Positions 46,878-58,271 of a stretch of 64,000 nt of DNA are shown here, piece by piece. A program made the translations under genes and the position numbers. A model generated the notes under the pieces. It was given only the letters and a program-made list of their open reading frames with translations, made no database searches and was not told the origin of the DNA. Source of the DNA: Ilyonectria destructans (lineage: Eukaryota > Ascomycota > Sordariomycetes > Hypocreales > Nectriaceae); assembly GCA_020740775.1 (NCBI GenBank), contig JAHEWK010000008.1, positions 248,001 to 312,000 on the forward strand, in the 5' to 3' direction. Within the stretch, counting starts at the first letter, position 1. Each line of letters starts with the position of its first letter.

Positions 46878-47177
46878 ATCAAGAGTCGTCCCGTCGGATT
46901 GTAATAATAGCCTGGTTGTTGTGAAGTTGTGAATGTTCTTCACGAAGATAACTGTTACGCCAAGGTAGTTCTTTGCAGTGGATTAAAGTGGATACTGTCC
47001 TTGTTGCATATCTCGCTTAGTTGCATACTAGCCTCTCGAATCTGGGGACAATGAACTTGGACCTTGACCATCGCGAACCGCCCAACCTCATCAACGACAG
47101 CTTCACTCTCCCCGAACATCGCACACCCGCCTCGCCGCAGCAATCCCCTCGAATAACCCGCCCGGGGCGCCCGCACC
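46878..47177. promoter_or_regulatory. shared divergent promoter of POP8 and SPT4
   Basis: 300 bases separate the two start codons. No specific element assigned. An ATG upstream at 47051 starts a frame different from SPT4 and could act as an upstream ORF if it is in the leader. Confidence 0.5.
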
Positions 47178-47688
47178 ATGTCGACTTCGGCCAACTTCGT
47201 CACGCCCGGCCAGCAGCGCCACCTGCGCGCCTGCATGGTCTGCTCCATCGTCATGACGTACAGCGTAGGCCGTCCTTGTCCTCCCGTGCTAGGCCACGTC
47301 ACGGCTCTCTCGTGCTTATGCTGACATGTGTTTCTTCAGCGCTTCCGCGACGAGGGCTGCCCCAACTGCGAAGAGTTCCTGCACCTCGCCGGCTCCCAGG
47401 ACCAGATCGAGAGCTGCACGTCCCAGGTCTTCGAGGGCGTCATCACGCTCGCCAACCCGGCGCGCTCCTGGATCGCCAAGTGGCAGCGTCTCGACGGCTA
47501 CGTCGGCGGCGTCTACGCCATCAAGGTCTCCGGCCAGCTGCCCGATGAGATCCGCACGACTCTCGAGGAGGAGTATCGGATATCGTACATCCCGTAAGTG
47601 GCAACTCGCCGACTGCTTAGGCAAGCAGCTTTGCTAACCAACGGTTTTTTGCAGACGTGACGGCACGGAAACGGAGACAGACTCTTAG
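47178..47688 (+). CDS. SPT4: transcription elongation factor Spt4
   Basis: Zinc-binding partner of Spt5 in the DSIF elongation complex, 124 residues. Exons are 47178-47264, 47340-47593 and 47655-47688; introns of 75 and 61 bases. The first intron lies inside the zinc finger and splicing joins [11 protein letters not shown] to [13 protein letters not shown], giving the required Cys-x2-Cys...Cys-x2-Cys. Further Spt4 landmarks are [38 protein letters not shown] and the ISYIPRDGTETE end. Length is typical. The MSTSANF start is in good context. Confidence 0.95.
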
Positions 47689-47942
47689 GCAGAGGCTTGA
47701 CTACGATTTCTTGTTGATATTACTGTTTCTGGCGAATACGGCGTTGAACGGGAATGGGATGGAGGGCCATGGAGGGTACCAAAGAGTTGTCATGTCGGAA
47801 AGAAAAAGTCATCATTGTGGTATCTATCATAGACAATTCCGCATCAAGCCGAACGCCCCGGCATGTTTCGAATCATCGGTTTATGTCCTTGTGCCCCAAC
47901 GCCATTCCATACAGTAAGCCAATGTGCAAGCCTAATCCAATC

Positions 47943-48947
47943 TCAATTGTTCCTTTGCTTCTTGCTGGAAGGCATGCTAAATCCAGCCGATGACCGAGAT
48001 CGCTTCTTCTCCATCTCTTCCTTCATGATACGCTCCGCCTCGCTCATCTTCTTAGGCTGCTCTACCATGGCGTTCTTCTTGGTCCCGGAAGAGAGGGCGT
48101 TCTTCTTGGCCTGCGCAAAAACATTCTTGGTTTGCGGCTTGCCTCCTAGCTTCATCGAGATGCCTCCAAACCCACTTGGCTTGGCAGGTGCCGCTCCAGA
48201 GTCCTTGGCTTTTTCGGTGTTGGCGTCGGCATCGGCAGACTTTGATGCCTCTACCCCAGAGTCGGTCGAGGCTGGTGCAGGGCTTTCGGAAGTTGTCGCT
48301 GGTTTTGCGCCAAAGGATAGCTTAATCTTTTCGCCGTCCTGCCTCTTAAGTTCGCGTGCCTCGGTATCCTCCTCCGCCTGCTCGTCCTTGGCGCCAGTGT
48401 TCGCCTGAGCTCGTCGGATCTGCTCCCGAATCATGCGCTGCTCCAACTCCTCATTGCCTTGGTCCTGTGCCTCTTTGCGACGCAGGGCATCTTTCCTCCG
48501 CAAAGCCTCGGGCGAGTTGTCGATCCAGGCGATGTGAAGACCCTTGTCGTTCTCTTCCACGCGGCAGATGCCCTCCCGACCAAGATGCTTGGCGAACTCC
48601 GTCAGCGACGGCCACTTTGTCGAGTTCATATGGACGTGTTCCTTGTTCGCAATGTATTCCTGGTAGAACCTGTTCATGTTGACTTGCTTCTCGCCATGGC
48701 CGGTCCTCAGGAGCAAGAGGAAGTCGCTCTGGAACTGTTTGCTGTAGTCGTTGATGAACTTCTTGGGGTCCTCGCCAACGACAAGCATCTGACGGACGTG
48801 GCTCTCGGACTGTGTGTGCATCTTGAAGCCGTTCGCATCGCGGCACTGCTTCTCGCAGACCTGGCAGTACCAACGAAGGCGCTGGAGGCCCTTCGACTTC
48901 ATGCGGTTGGCGACATATTTCGTCGACCCAACCTCGGCTTTGCCCAT
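47943..48947 (-). CDS. RTS2: Kin17 family DNA/RNA-binding protein (Rts2)
   Basis: Nuclear zinc-finger protein of 334 residues linked to DNA replication, repair and splicing. Single exon. It begins MGKAEVGSTKYVANRMKSKG, the family signature. A C2H2 finger lies at about 28-50 (CQVCEKQCRDANGFKMH...SESH), followed by a winged-helix domain to ~160 (FLLLLRTGHGEKQVNMNRFY, WPSLTEFAKHLGREGIC). A charged helix (IREQIRRAQANT) leads into a low-complexity Ala/Ser/Lys tail with IKLSFGAKP and GGISMKLGGK, ending in basic residues. The C-terminal KOW/SH3-like domain of animal Kin17 is absent, as in other fungal forms. Divergent from YJU2; convergent with SPT4. Confidence 0.93.
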   Translation of the reverse strand: MGKAEVGSTKYVANRMKSKGLQRLRWYCQVCEKQCRDANGFKMHTQSESHVRQMLVVGEDPKKFINDYSKQFQSDFLLLLRTGHGEKQVNMNRFYQEYIANKEHVHMNSTKWPSLTEFAKHLGREGICRVEENDKGLHIAWIDNSPEALRRKDALRRKEAQDQGNEELEQRMIREQIRRAQANTGAKDEQAEEDTEARELKRQDGEKIKLSFGAKPATTSESPAPASTDSGVEASKSADADANTEKAKDSGAAPAKPSGFGGISMKLGGKPQTKNVFAQAKKNALSSGTKKNAMVEQPKKMSEAERIMKEEMEKKRSRSSAGFSMPSSKKQRNN

Positions 48948-49490
48948 GCTGGGCTGTGGGTTATGGTGGTGATTGTGATCGGGTAATCCGCTTCGTTATA
49001 TTTCGAGGTTGCCCGTCCCTGACTCGGTGAGTTGCAATTTGATGCTTTTGATGTGAGACGACAGAAAGTCGCAAGGTTGCAGAAGGTGGAGATTCAGCCG
49101 AGAGAGGTTCGCTGGATTTGACCTTGAAGTGTGGCGTTGGCTCGAATTAGGATTAGTCCAGACGTTAGTCAGCACCGCCACATGTCCACAATGGTGCCAC
49201 CGTAAAGGCGGCATACTTAGTACGTCACTCGCGATTGCGGCTGTGGGGTTGTATCGGGCCTGCCTGGGCATTCTCTTATCGACCGGCATTTATCCGGCGC
49301 CAAACCGAAACTCGCGACCTCCCATCACGGTTCTAAACCTGACTTCACATCACCTTCATTATTTCGTCTTTAGTCAATCAAGAGCTCCACCCTTACTTCC
49401 AGTCGCACTTATCACAGATCCAGGCCTTGTGCGGAGTCGCCCATAATCCTTTGCCTCTCAGATTCGGTCGAAGAGACAAACTCGCCCAAC
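48948..49490. promoter_or_regulatory. shared divergent promoter of KIN17 and YJU2
   Basis: 543 bases between divergent starts; AC/CT-rich on both flanks. No specific element assigned. Confidence 0.5.
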
Positions 49491-50421
49491 ATGTCTGAAC
49501 GCAAAGTCCTTCAGGTAAACTCTCCATAACATCCCATAGACACCACCCTCGCTAACTATTGCTGTGCAGAAATACTACCCCCCAGACTTCGATCCGAGGG
49601 ACATCACTCGCCGCAAAGGTCCCAAATCGACCGGCCCGAAGGTCCAAACAGTACGAATCATGGCACCTTTCAGTATGCGATGCACGGCATGCGGAGAATT
49701 CATCTACAAGGGCCGCAAGTTCAACTCTAGGAAAGAAACGCCTCTGGACGAGAAGTACCTGGGCATCCAGATATTCTTCCTCAACATTCGCTGTACCCGC
49801 TGCAGCTCCGAAATCATCATCCGGACAGATCCCAAGAGCAACGATTACATGGTGGTCAAGGGCGCGGTTCGCAACATGGAGCCCTGGCGGAACAAGGTTG
49901 CGGAGGATGAGACAGTGGAAGAGCGCCTAGATCGATTAGAGCGAGAGGAAGCCGAGGCTGCGGGTGAGGAAGAGAAGAATGCGATGGCAGATCTGGAAGC
50001 CAAGAACGTCGATGCGCGGCGGGAGATGGCAGCGGCTGACGCCTTGGACGAGATTCGACAACGAAACGCCCGGATAAACCGATCAGAGAAGGATGGCGTC
50101 GACTACTCTGACAGCATTGTGCGGACCGAGGATGAAGAGCGGGAGCAACAGGAAAGGGAAGATGAGGACGCAGCAAAGCGAGCATTTGCTGAGGCCCGAG
50201 CCCAAATGGACGTTGTAGTGGAGGGTGACGCTTTGGATCAAGACGTAACGGAATCGGAACCAGCATCGACCAGCGCGCCGTCCACGAGCTTAGCGGGGTT
50301 CGTTACTTCGGAGCCTGTGGTGGATTCAGAGATGCCACCTCCGTCATTCAAGCGAATTCCGAAGAAGAAGAAGAACTATTCGGCAATGCTGGGCATCAAG
50401 AAGAAGCCATCGCTGGTATGA
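49491..50421 (+). CDS. YJU2: pre-mRNA splicing factor Yju2 (CCDC94/Cwc16)
   Basis: Spliceosomal step-one factor of 291 residues. A tiny first exon (49491-49514, eight codons, MSERKVLQ) joins 49570-50421 across a 55-base intron. The joined start MSERKVLQKYYPPDFDP is the conserved Yju2 N-terminus that reaches the catalytic centre. A zinc module follows: MRCTACGEFIYKGRKFN and IRCTRCSSEIII, with TDPKSNDYMVVKGAVRN and the AEDETVEERLDRLEREE segment typical of Yju2. The C-terminal half is a long charged coiled coil (AADALDEIRQRNARINR) and ends in a basic KRIPKKKKNYSAMLGIKKK motif. Confidence 0.95.
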
Positions 50422-51497
50422 TGCGTCAGACAAGAGGTGTGAAGACGATGGTCAGGGAGCTGCAGAACAAACCGAGTCAAGAACTACATACCCCCGCGAG
50501 CGAAAGTTCACGGCATGGCAGCGGACTTCGATGATATAATGAGATTGACTAATTGGGAGAGTTGAGAGGAATTGGAGTTTATGGGCAAACGTATGCGAGG
50601 AGGTTTTGGGGGCATTCAATCTGGTTCCATATATTATTCGAGAGCCACATACGCAGGCATGATCCAATCCGCTTAGCAAAATACAAAAAGAATAAGCATG
50701 CGCGCTCCAAACGATTAGGTTGCTTGCCATCACGATCCAAGTATTATTGCTATCCCAGGAAATCGGGTGGTGACGGATTGTGTGACAGTGACAGATCATC
50801 AAGCTCCATAACTCGGTTAGTCTGTTTGCCAGATCATATAATAGCGCACACTACTAAAGGATTAACTTGTGCATTTATGCGGATCCTTTACCGTCAACTT
50901 CTCCTTTAGTTGTGGCCGTCAACACAACGTAGATATTCTTCGCTGGGACTTGGGGTTGGTCACAATGCTCGTCAGGGGTATATAGTGCGAAGAGAAACTC
51001 GTATATCATTTCCATGTACCTTCGTAAAATTCGCCGTACACCACTCTTGTTGCTCCCCTTGATGCATTATGTGCCCCTATCCCCCCATCCCCCCCCCCCC
51101 ACCGAATAAAAAAACCCAAGTCCCAAAACACCATGCATGTATAAATCCCAATTCGTCAAAGCAGTAAGTAGACTGCGAGGCAAGTCAGGGCACAGTCGCT
51201 CGCTTTTCATATCGACGCCAACCACATATTCGTGAGCTCTCGTGTTTCCATCGCTCAAAACTCCGCAGTATCTGTTTCCTGACGCGGTGTAGAAGAGAAC
51301 GTAGATTGTGGCATTGGTGGCGACACAGCCCGTCACGTCGGCGCACTGGATGTCAAGTCGCCACCGCCAGGATAGTGATCAAGTCGTAGGCAGTGATGTC
51401 ATGAGGGGAAGAATTGAACTCCCACCTCAGGGGTAGGGATGTATGAGATTTCGAGAATCTCTTGACAGGAGATGAACTATCCTTTCGCGATCAATGT
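50422..51497. other. intergenic region between YJU2 and the 69-residue protein
   Basis: 1.08 kb, no gene. A C-run (51084-51100) is present. Two small hairpin-forming palindromes (51421-51438 and 51445-51461) lie just past the stop of the minus-strand 69-residue gene, probably in its 3' untranslated region. Confidence 0.5.
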
Positions 51498-51707
51498 TCA
51501 TGCGTGATAGCTCATGTGGTCGTTGTTCTGGCTGGTGCCATTCATTGTCGTGGAGTTGCCATGGCGGCGGGAGCCCGGGTTGGCACCGAAAGCCTGCATC
51601 TGGCGCTTGGTGTGGTCGTGCATAAACCTCGAGTAGCTGGAGAGGTTCTGTGGGGGAGGCACAGACATGGGGATGCTGACGGAGTAGGCTTCTTGTCGGG
51701 CAGGCAT
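51498..51707 (-). CDS. small hypothetical protein, 69 residues
   Basis: I do not recognise the family. The frame MPARQEAYSVSIPMSVPPPQ and onward is Pro/Ser-rich, then has NLSSYSRFMHDHTKRQMQAF, which could form a short amphipathic helix, and an Asn/Ser/His-rich tail ending HMSYHA. No signal peptide or membrane segment. The ATG at 51707 is preceded by a CA-rich leader (51708-51800) that looks like a fungal 5' untranslated region, which supports expression. It is flanked on both sides by non-coding DNA. Confidence 0.5.
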   Translation of the reverse strand: MPARQEAYSVSIPMSVPPPQNLSSYSRFMHDHTKRQMQAFGANPGSRRHGNSTTMNGTSQNNDHMSYHA

Positions 51708-54700
51708 ATTGTTGGAATTTGTAGGGCGGTGTCAGGTTGTATATGTGGATGTGTGTGGTGGATGTGTGTGGTGTTGGTGAGATGGAGTAATAGAAATCTT
51801 CAGGGCAGAGGTGGTTTATACAAGTGCGAATGGTGCAGGTCCTTTCTCTTATGGTCAATGAATTGAATAAGCTTTTTGAATACGACCGAGAGAAGTGGGA
51901 AGTGCCGGGGGTCTTATAATACCAAGAAAACCCCATGCCACCACCTCATCCAGGAGGCGGAGAACAGGCAAAGCTGGGGTGGATTCACAGTTACTGCTGG
52001 GATTCTCCTCCACGCACCCCTATGCCCCCGTAGATTAGCTGACTGCGGCCTGTTGAGCACTGTGGGATGGATCCCGGAACGGGGTCGGTTTAGGGTGTTG
52101 CTGATCGTTCCCCAAGACGAGTGCTCAGCATCATGGCCGGCATCACCAACATCACGGATGGACCCCTTCTTCCCCTCCCTCAGACACAGGGATCGACCCA
52201 AACCCCCTGTCATGCGAAAAAACTCCCTCACCCACATCTGTAGGGATCCTCGACTCTCCAGTCTCTGCCCGGTGGAGGAGATGGCGCAGTGCTGGCCCAA
52301 TCCCGTCCCACCCCCGGGACGATCGACAGTGATTGTCACTTTCTTAGTGCAGGTGAATGGCGTAGCTGGAGGCTTTTGAGGGTTGCAGGGTTTGCTCAAT
52401 CCATAGCACGGAGTCTATGCTTGCATGTACAAGGCAGTATCAAGTACGGGTGTGCTACCGAAGGGAGACCCACGCGTGCTCTCGTCATTCAGTGTCCGCG
52501 CCTCCCCATCCTGTATTCCCATTCCCATCCCAGCCTTTCCAATTCACCACGTCAGCACCAGGTCATGATAATACACTACGTATGTATTGCCTTGTTGCAG
52601 TATAAACGCCACATGATGCTCTAGCGGGTCAGTAAGAATCGCGAGACAAGGCCCATGTTGGGCAAGGGAGAACACAACAAACGAGGAAAGACCCTGCCGA
52701 TCCCGGCCGGTACTCGTTTCACATCCTATTCCATAGCGTCCATCTTTGTTCTTGATGAGTAAATAATCCATAACATAAACAAGAGAGGGGAATACAAGTG
52801 CGAGGCATGCAGTCGGACTATCATCGAACCATGGACAACGCAATGTTGCATCTGCACCGTGAGGACTAATATCTGCCAGCCCTGCAGGTTGGAATTGAGG
52901 GTCCACGGCAACCAGATATCAACAGGGGACCGACAATTCTCGCCTACTCTACAACTTGGCACTACTGTCGATGTCAGGTGTGTCGTGGAGCCTCGACCTG
53001 CTTGGCGGACGCCGATGGGCAAGCAAACGGTTCGGGAGCCCGTTCTGGGATGAACCGCGAGATGAACAGAAGCCCGACACCATTATGACAAAATCGGCCA
53101 AGCAACGATCCCAGACATGGCGGCCAAGTTTGCGGAAAAGATCGCCGCTGCAGCTACCATGGCCGGGGCGCAAGCTTCCGGGGTTGGCGCGGCCCTTGTT
53201 GGTAGAGCTGCAAAAAGCAGGATTGACGGGCTGTCAGGCCGGGCAATAACCGGCTCGCCGTCATCCCAGACGAGAGTTCCCGGTGGGTCGTCAATCCCCC
53301 AGATCTCAAGGGCATCTGGCCCTCGCAGACATCGACGGCGCAAGTGGAGAAGCCATCTCGGGAATGACTTGGCCGTAGGGCGAGCAACACATTAGGCATT
53401 TCCCAGGGTCTAGGGGACTAAAGCGGTGGGCAACACAGAGAACTTGGAAAGGTTGGCAAAGGTCTGTAAAAGGTTTGGAAAGGGTTCAAGGGAGATCAGG
53501 GCTGAGCCGGGTCCCGGGATTCCCATGCTAACGAAGCCGTCTCTGCATGTATATTCTCCTTGCCGGGTGAGCGCCCGTTGGCCATTTCAGCCGCTGGGAC
53601 TATCCAGCGTTTAAGCCTTGATCCAGCTACCTGTCTTGATTTCAAGCATTACTCAATCGCTTGGCGTCGATTCGAGAGTTCCCGCGGCGCACATTCCGCC
53701 CAAGACCACATCTGGACATTGGAGACAGCTGTGACGTCGACGCCCTGGCCAACCGTCATGGCCCCGACGCCACCAGATACGTAGTATGTTAGACGGCAAT
53801 TGAACAGGACAAATACGGTACGCTACGATACGTAAAAGGTTTGACTCGGGAAAAACGGAGTACACAGGCATCATTACGTCCAACGTCCCAACGCAGGAAT
53901 CCTCCAGTCTTCAGTGGCGCTGGGACGGTGAGCCTCACCGTTCTGGTGGGTGGACCATGACGGCATAATGCACTATAACGCACTATAGCTCACTGCGGCA
54001 CGGCGCCAGTGAGGTCACCGGCCCCCGCCACAGAATCCGCCACACGGGTTGATGTCACTCGCTAAACGTAACTAGGCAAGTACGAAAGTCGGCAGGCGCC
54101 CCCGTCGAAAACTGTGGACACTCTATATTATGGTGATGCAATTATTCGTACTCCGTCATCATCCCTGCCGCTCTGTCTCACGTTGCAGTGTCACCGTTTG
54201 CCTCTTTTCGAGTGACGAAGACGGTGACGGTCAGAATTGACAATCTCGCCGAAAGCATTCGTCATTCTCGTCAATGATACGCTACACACCATGCCACTGC
54301 TACCCTCCTCGCATGCAAGACTCTCTAAAGGAGGAGCGGGATGCAACTAGAGAGCCTCATCCGCCGCCACGCCGCACTACTCTGCGACCCTAGGAGTCTT
54401 AGACGCTTTGAAATTCGATGATCGTCGCCCATCGAATGCAAGGTGACTTAGCCTCTGGCGCTTGCTTTTACACAGGGAGCGCATGCTACTTAGGCTTGTT
54501 TTGGTCTCGTTTCTGCCCTGGGACCTGTCGAGCTGGTGGTCTGACGTGTGATGACAGCACTGATAGTATCATCTAGAAGCAATGCAACAGCTATCACACC
54601 AGCGTAATGGAGACAAGCTCGACGATCACGAAAGCATTTCTGCATCACAATACCCTCGGAGCCAGCGAAAATCTAACGGGCATTTCTAGACGCTAGATCT

Positions 54701-57136
54701 CCAGGGTTCATGGCGATCTTAGGCGCGTATTATAAACACCTAAGAAATAAGGGACTCATAGGGAGTTTGCCCTAAAATTTCAACTAAGAGCAAAACATTA
54801 TACACGAATAAGCTAGGCCATGTCGAGGACCCCGGGAGTTCATCAAGCTTCTTCTGGATGTTTAATACTGTATCACTTGGTCTCCTTCTCAGTCCGTCGG
54901 TTCTCTTCTTTAAACAATCAGACAAGCACACCTTTCCTTCCAGGCACAGCTCCCTCCCCCCAAAGTGTGATTAGGCTCGGGGATCGACCGGGGCAAAAGA
55001 TGGAGCCGCAGGGAGAGCATGGGTCGGAGCGGCGACGCGGGCTGACGCTGGTGGCGGCTCGGAGGTGCTCTGCCTGGCCACGGTAGAGACGAATACCAGG
55101 TCGTGACGATATTGGAGGTAATGGCAGAAATAGAGATAAAATGGAGATGATCATGACGATTGTGGCAATGGCGGGGCCAGCGGCACGGGCAAGAAGGAGG
55201 ATGGGAGCTGGTCTAAGACCATTGACTATCGTCATCAGCATCGTCATCGTTATTGTCGTTGCCGTCTTCGTCATTATCTTTCCCTTTTCTATCCTTTTTC
55301 CTAGAGCGTTAACTTAATGATGCTCACGGTGGGTCAAACGCACCAGCTGCCCATTGACCAGTCTCACAGTGGTTGTGGCATCGTCTCGTCATCCATAACC
55401 ACCATGTGGGTTTTCTCATGTTTCAGCCACCCAACGTTCAGATCTCAGCACTTGCCATGGCGGTGGTAGCTGGTTTTGGCGTCAAAGGTAAAGTTGAGAT
55501 GGGGAAGGAAAATGAGAGAAGGAAAGGCACGAAAACATAACATGGGCTCCAGGGGTGAATACTGTTCGCAGAGGCCGAGGTCACCGTCGCATCTTCCTCG
55601 TCGGTGCCCTTCTCCAGAGCAAGAACATGTGACTTCTACTTATGACTTAGTATCTTTTTCATGATCTTAGAACGAGCTATCGCTAGTAGGTTCCCCATGG
55701 GAACATGGTGGGTAGTCCAGAAAGGAGTCTTGCCATTCCAATCAGAGCCCCCCAGGCCTCACAACCACCACATAATTCCCTACGCTCGGCCATTACGCCC
55801 TTGGTCACCGATAGCGCTATTATTGTCATCGTTGTAATTATTCTCACTATCGCGGCTATCAATATATCATCATGCCCCGGAACGGAACGATGACAACAGG
55901 GTCCGCGGCGGACCAGACACTCCGCAAGACGAAATCCATAATGAGCTCAGCCATACGGCCGTGACGTACTTTACCAGTGGGATATCTGTGATTAATCCTC
56001 CCTTGGATCATGTCACACCCAATGAGTCAAAACGATGACGAAGGCGAAAGGGGTAAATGCACCATCCTTGACCGAACCACGATTGTCATCACAAATGCTG
56101 GGTGAAGCCAAGGGGATACTTTGTGCAGTTCAGCTCAATCGCCCACTCAAACACCAGTGGGGGTTTATGAGGGCTCGGAGTGTCAAATCGTATAATCGCT
56201 CTGAAAGCCACGTCTATTTGAAATGTGATGAACTTACATGTCGAGTTTTTCAAGCTCATCTTACGCTCTCTCGAAATTATTCGTCATCCGTAACCTCGAC
56301 ACATAGCACCAGGTCCAGGCATCTAAATGAAGTACACAGATAGCCTCAAGTTTTATTTCATTCCCAAAAATTGTATAAAATAAAATAAACACGACCACGA
56401 GTATGCTTGGTGCCCTGTTTCGCACCCATCGTCTAAGCTGTTCTGCCGTTTCTGTTGTACACCAAGACGTCCCCACCTACCCTAGAGCCGGCGGTGGAAA
56501 TCGGCTCGGTTAGAACCGGATTCTCACAACCGTTCGGGGCTGCCTGTGCTCAAATAAAAAAAAGATGGCATGAAATACGCTTCGTAAACGGTCAGACGGT
56601 CAGACGGTCAGACCAATTGACTTTGCGGTTGATGAAAACCCGGCCGGCGCGTCAGTGGCCTCTCGTCTTGGACATGCTCCCATGCTGCATCAACAGCCGC
56701 TGGTCAGAACCAGCCGCTCCTTCAACCACTACATCCGCGGGTTGATGCAAACATTCTTCCTAACCACGCCGAGTCATTCGTTCCCTTCCACGGCGTCTCC
56801 GTCTCTATCCAGTCGCTCCCATCTCCCTCCTTCAACTCCTCCGCCGTCGCCGTCGCAACCGCCAAGACCATCCCCGCCGCAACATGTCCCGGTGCTGCAC
56901 GCCTCCTCGACAATGACCAAATATCAAACACCCCGGCGCATGCGCCAAACACGCTCGCACACGAAGGCGCAGGTTGCGCAAGTCGACGTCCCAGACCTCG
57001 CTCTGGCGCAACATCTTGATCCTGCTCCTGCGCATGTCGCAAATCACCTGCCGCCCCGGTATGTCTCCCAGTCTTTCCGCTGCTACAACCATCACCAACT
57101 TACCAACTCCCCAGACCTCCAACGCAGCCCGCTCTC
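51708..57136. other. 5.4 kb gene-poor region
   Basis: No supported gene. The left end is the leader and promoter of the 69-residue gene. The middle (53400-54700) has only short frames. At 55200-55290 and 55800-55870 the sequence is rich in ATC/ATT triplets (simple-sequence bias). A three-unit GGTCAGAC repeat lies at 56590-56613. The right end (56680-57136) may hold an upstream exon of the FCP1-type phosphatase. Confidence 0.45.
56590..56613. repeat. GGTCAGAC tandem repeat, three units
   Basis: Three exact 8-base units, non-coding. Confidence 0.9.
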
Positions 57137-57865
57137 ATGGCAGCCGCCAGCAAAGCCGCCAAGCGAGACCAGTTCACCGTCACCCAGATCCCCAGCGCTT
57201 CCTCCGGCGGCGTCCCCGATCCCACGCCGCAGTACATCGCCCAGGCGTTCCTCAACCCGCAAGTTCTCCAGCAGCCACGCCGAATCCTGATCGTCATGGA
57301 CCTCAACGGCACCCTCCTCTATCGCCCGAACAAGCGTCGCCCCTTCCACTTCGTCGAGCGACCATACGCCCGCGCCTTCATGTCATACTGTCTTGAAACC
57401 TTCTACGTCGCCATCTGGTCCTCGGCGCGCCCTCAAAACGTCTCCAAGATGGTCGAGCAGCTGCTCACCCCCGAACAGCGCGAACGCTGCCTCCTGGTCT
57501 GGGCCCGCGACCAGTTTGGCCTCTCCTCGGCCGACTATGACTCCAAGGTCCAGGTCTACAAGCGCCTCACCAGTATCTGGTCCAATCCCCGCGTCATGTC
57601 CTCTCACCCGGCTGCCCACGAAGGTGGCCGCTGGGATCAGACAAACACCGTCCTGGTCGACGACTCGCTCGAAAAGGCACGCAGCGAGCCCTTCAACCTG
57701 CTCCAGATACCCGAGTTCTCTGGCCTCGCTACCGAATCCCATAACGTCCTGCCCCAGGTCCATGACTACCTCAATTCTCTCTCCTACCAATCCGACATTA
57801 GTCGCTTCATGCGACGGACTTCCTTTAAACTCGACCCGAGATACGTCTTGCCACCGTCAGAATGA
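57137..57865 (+). CDS. FCP1/NIF-type (SCP-like) HAD phosphatase domain protein
   Basis: HAD-superfamily protein of at least 242 residues with an FCP1-homology domain. The domain starts at ILIVMDLNGTLLYR, where the usual DxDGT motif is D55-L-N57-G-T, so the second Asp (general acid/base) is Asn. RPYARAFMSYCLETFYVAIWSSA (seen in two parts) corresponds to motif II (WSSA) and NTVLVDDSLEKAR to motif III. The core is open from 57137. An intron (57059-57114, GTATGT...CCAG) upstream would join, in phase, a Pro/Ser-rich upstream frame (in-frame ATG at 56682) to CCTCCAACG just before this ATG. The true start may therefore be earlier. Whether the protein is active is unclear. Confidence 0.8.
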   Translation: MAAASKAAKRDQFTVTQIPSASSGGVPDPTPQYIAQAFLNPQVLQQPRRILIVMDLNGTLLYRPNKRRPFHFVERPYARAFMSYCLETFYVAIWSSARPQNVSKMVEQLLTPEQRERCLLVWARDQFGLSSADYDSKVQVYKRLTSIWSNPRVMSSHPAAHEGGRWDQTNTVLVDDSLEKARSEPFNLLQIPEFSGLATESHNVLPQVHDYLNSLSYQSDISRFMRRTSFKLDPRYVLPPSE

Positions 57866-58271
57866 AAATGCCTTATGAACAGTGCGTTCGGGAGAAGGAT
57901 GGGAAGTGACATGGTTAGAGTCACTAACCCAGCAGCTCATGTTTTGAGCCACTTCGTTCACCTTTTTGAGATACCCCGAGGCTTTATACCTCATTATGCA
58001 TAGAACTTCATCACAAATGAAATCGAAACAAACATGCACCATAGATTTAACACAGAGTTTTGTTGATTGTACGTTTTGCAGCAACATTCTGCATCTATTG
58101 TCCGTTTTGTTTCGTCAAAGTGACCTTTTCCGGGCATTACGTACAAGCTGCCGGGCCCTCTTGGGCCTTCATGAGGCATACCGCCATCACATTCCATTTT
58201 GCCTCCCAAATCGTTTCTAACCATAAGCCATTATCATCAATCCCCTACCCTCACTCAAAGTCGTTAAGCAT
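57866..58271. other. convergent intergenic region
   Basis: 406 bases between the FCP1-type gene (plus) and eEF1B-gamma (minus); AT-rich 3' flanks, no gene seen. Confidence 0.6.

Noticed and set aside
51400..51480. T-arm-like GGGAG-TTCAATT-CTTCC on the minus strand
   Set aside because: The T arm pairs, but no 5' acceptor strand complementary to CCTCATG and no D or anticodon arm can be placed.
53117..53395. 92-codon plus-strand frame rich in Ala
   Set aside because: Two other overlapping frames of similar size are open, none has motifs, and there is no promoter-like leader.
54918..55274. Minus-strand frame starting MTKTATTITMTM
   Set aside because: Low-complexity Thr/Met/Ile run produced by an ATC/ATG triplet bias.
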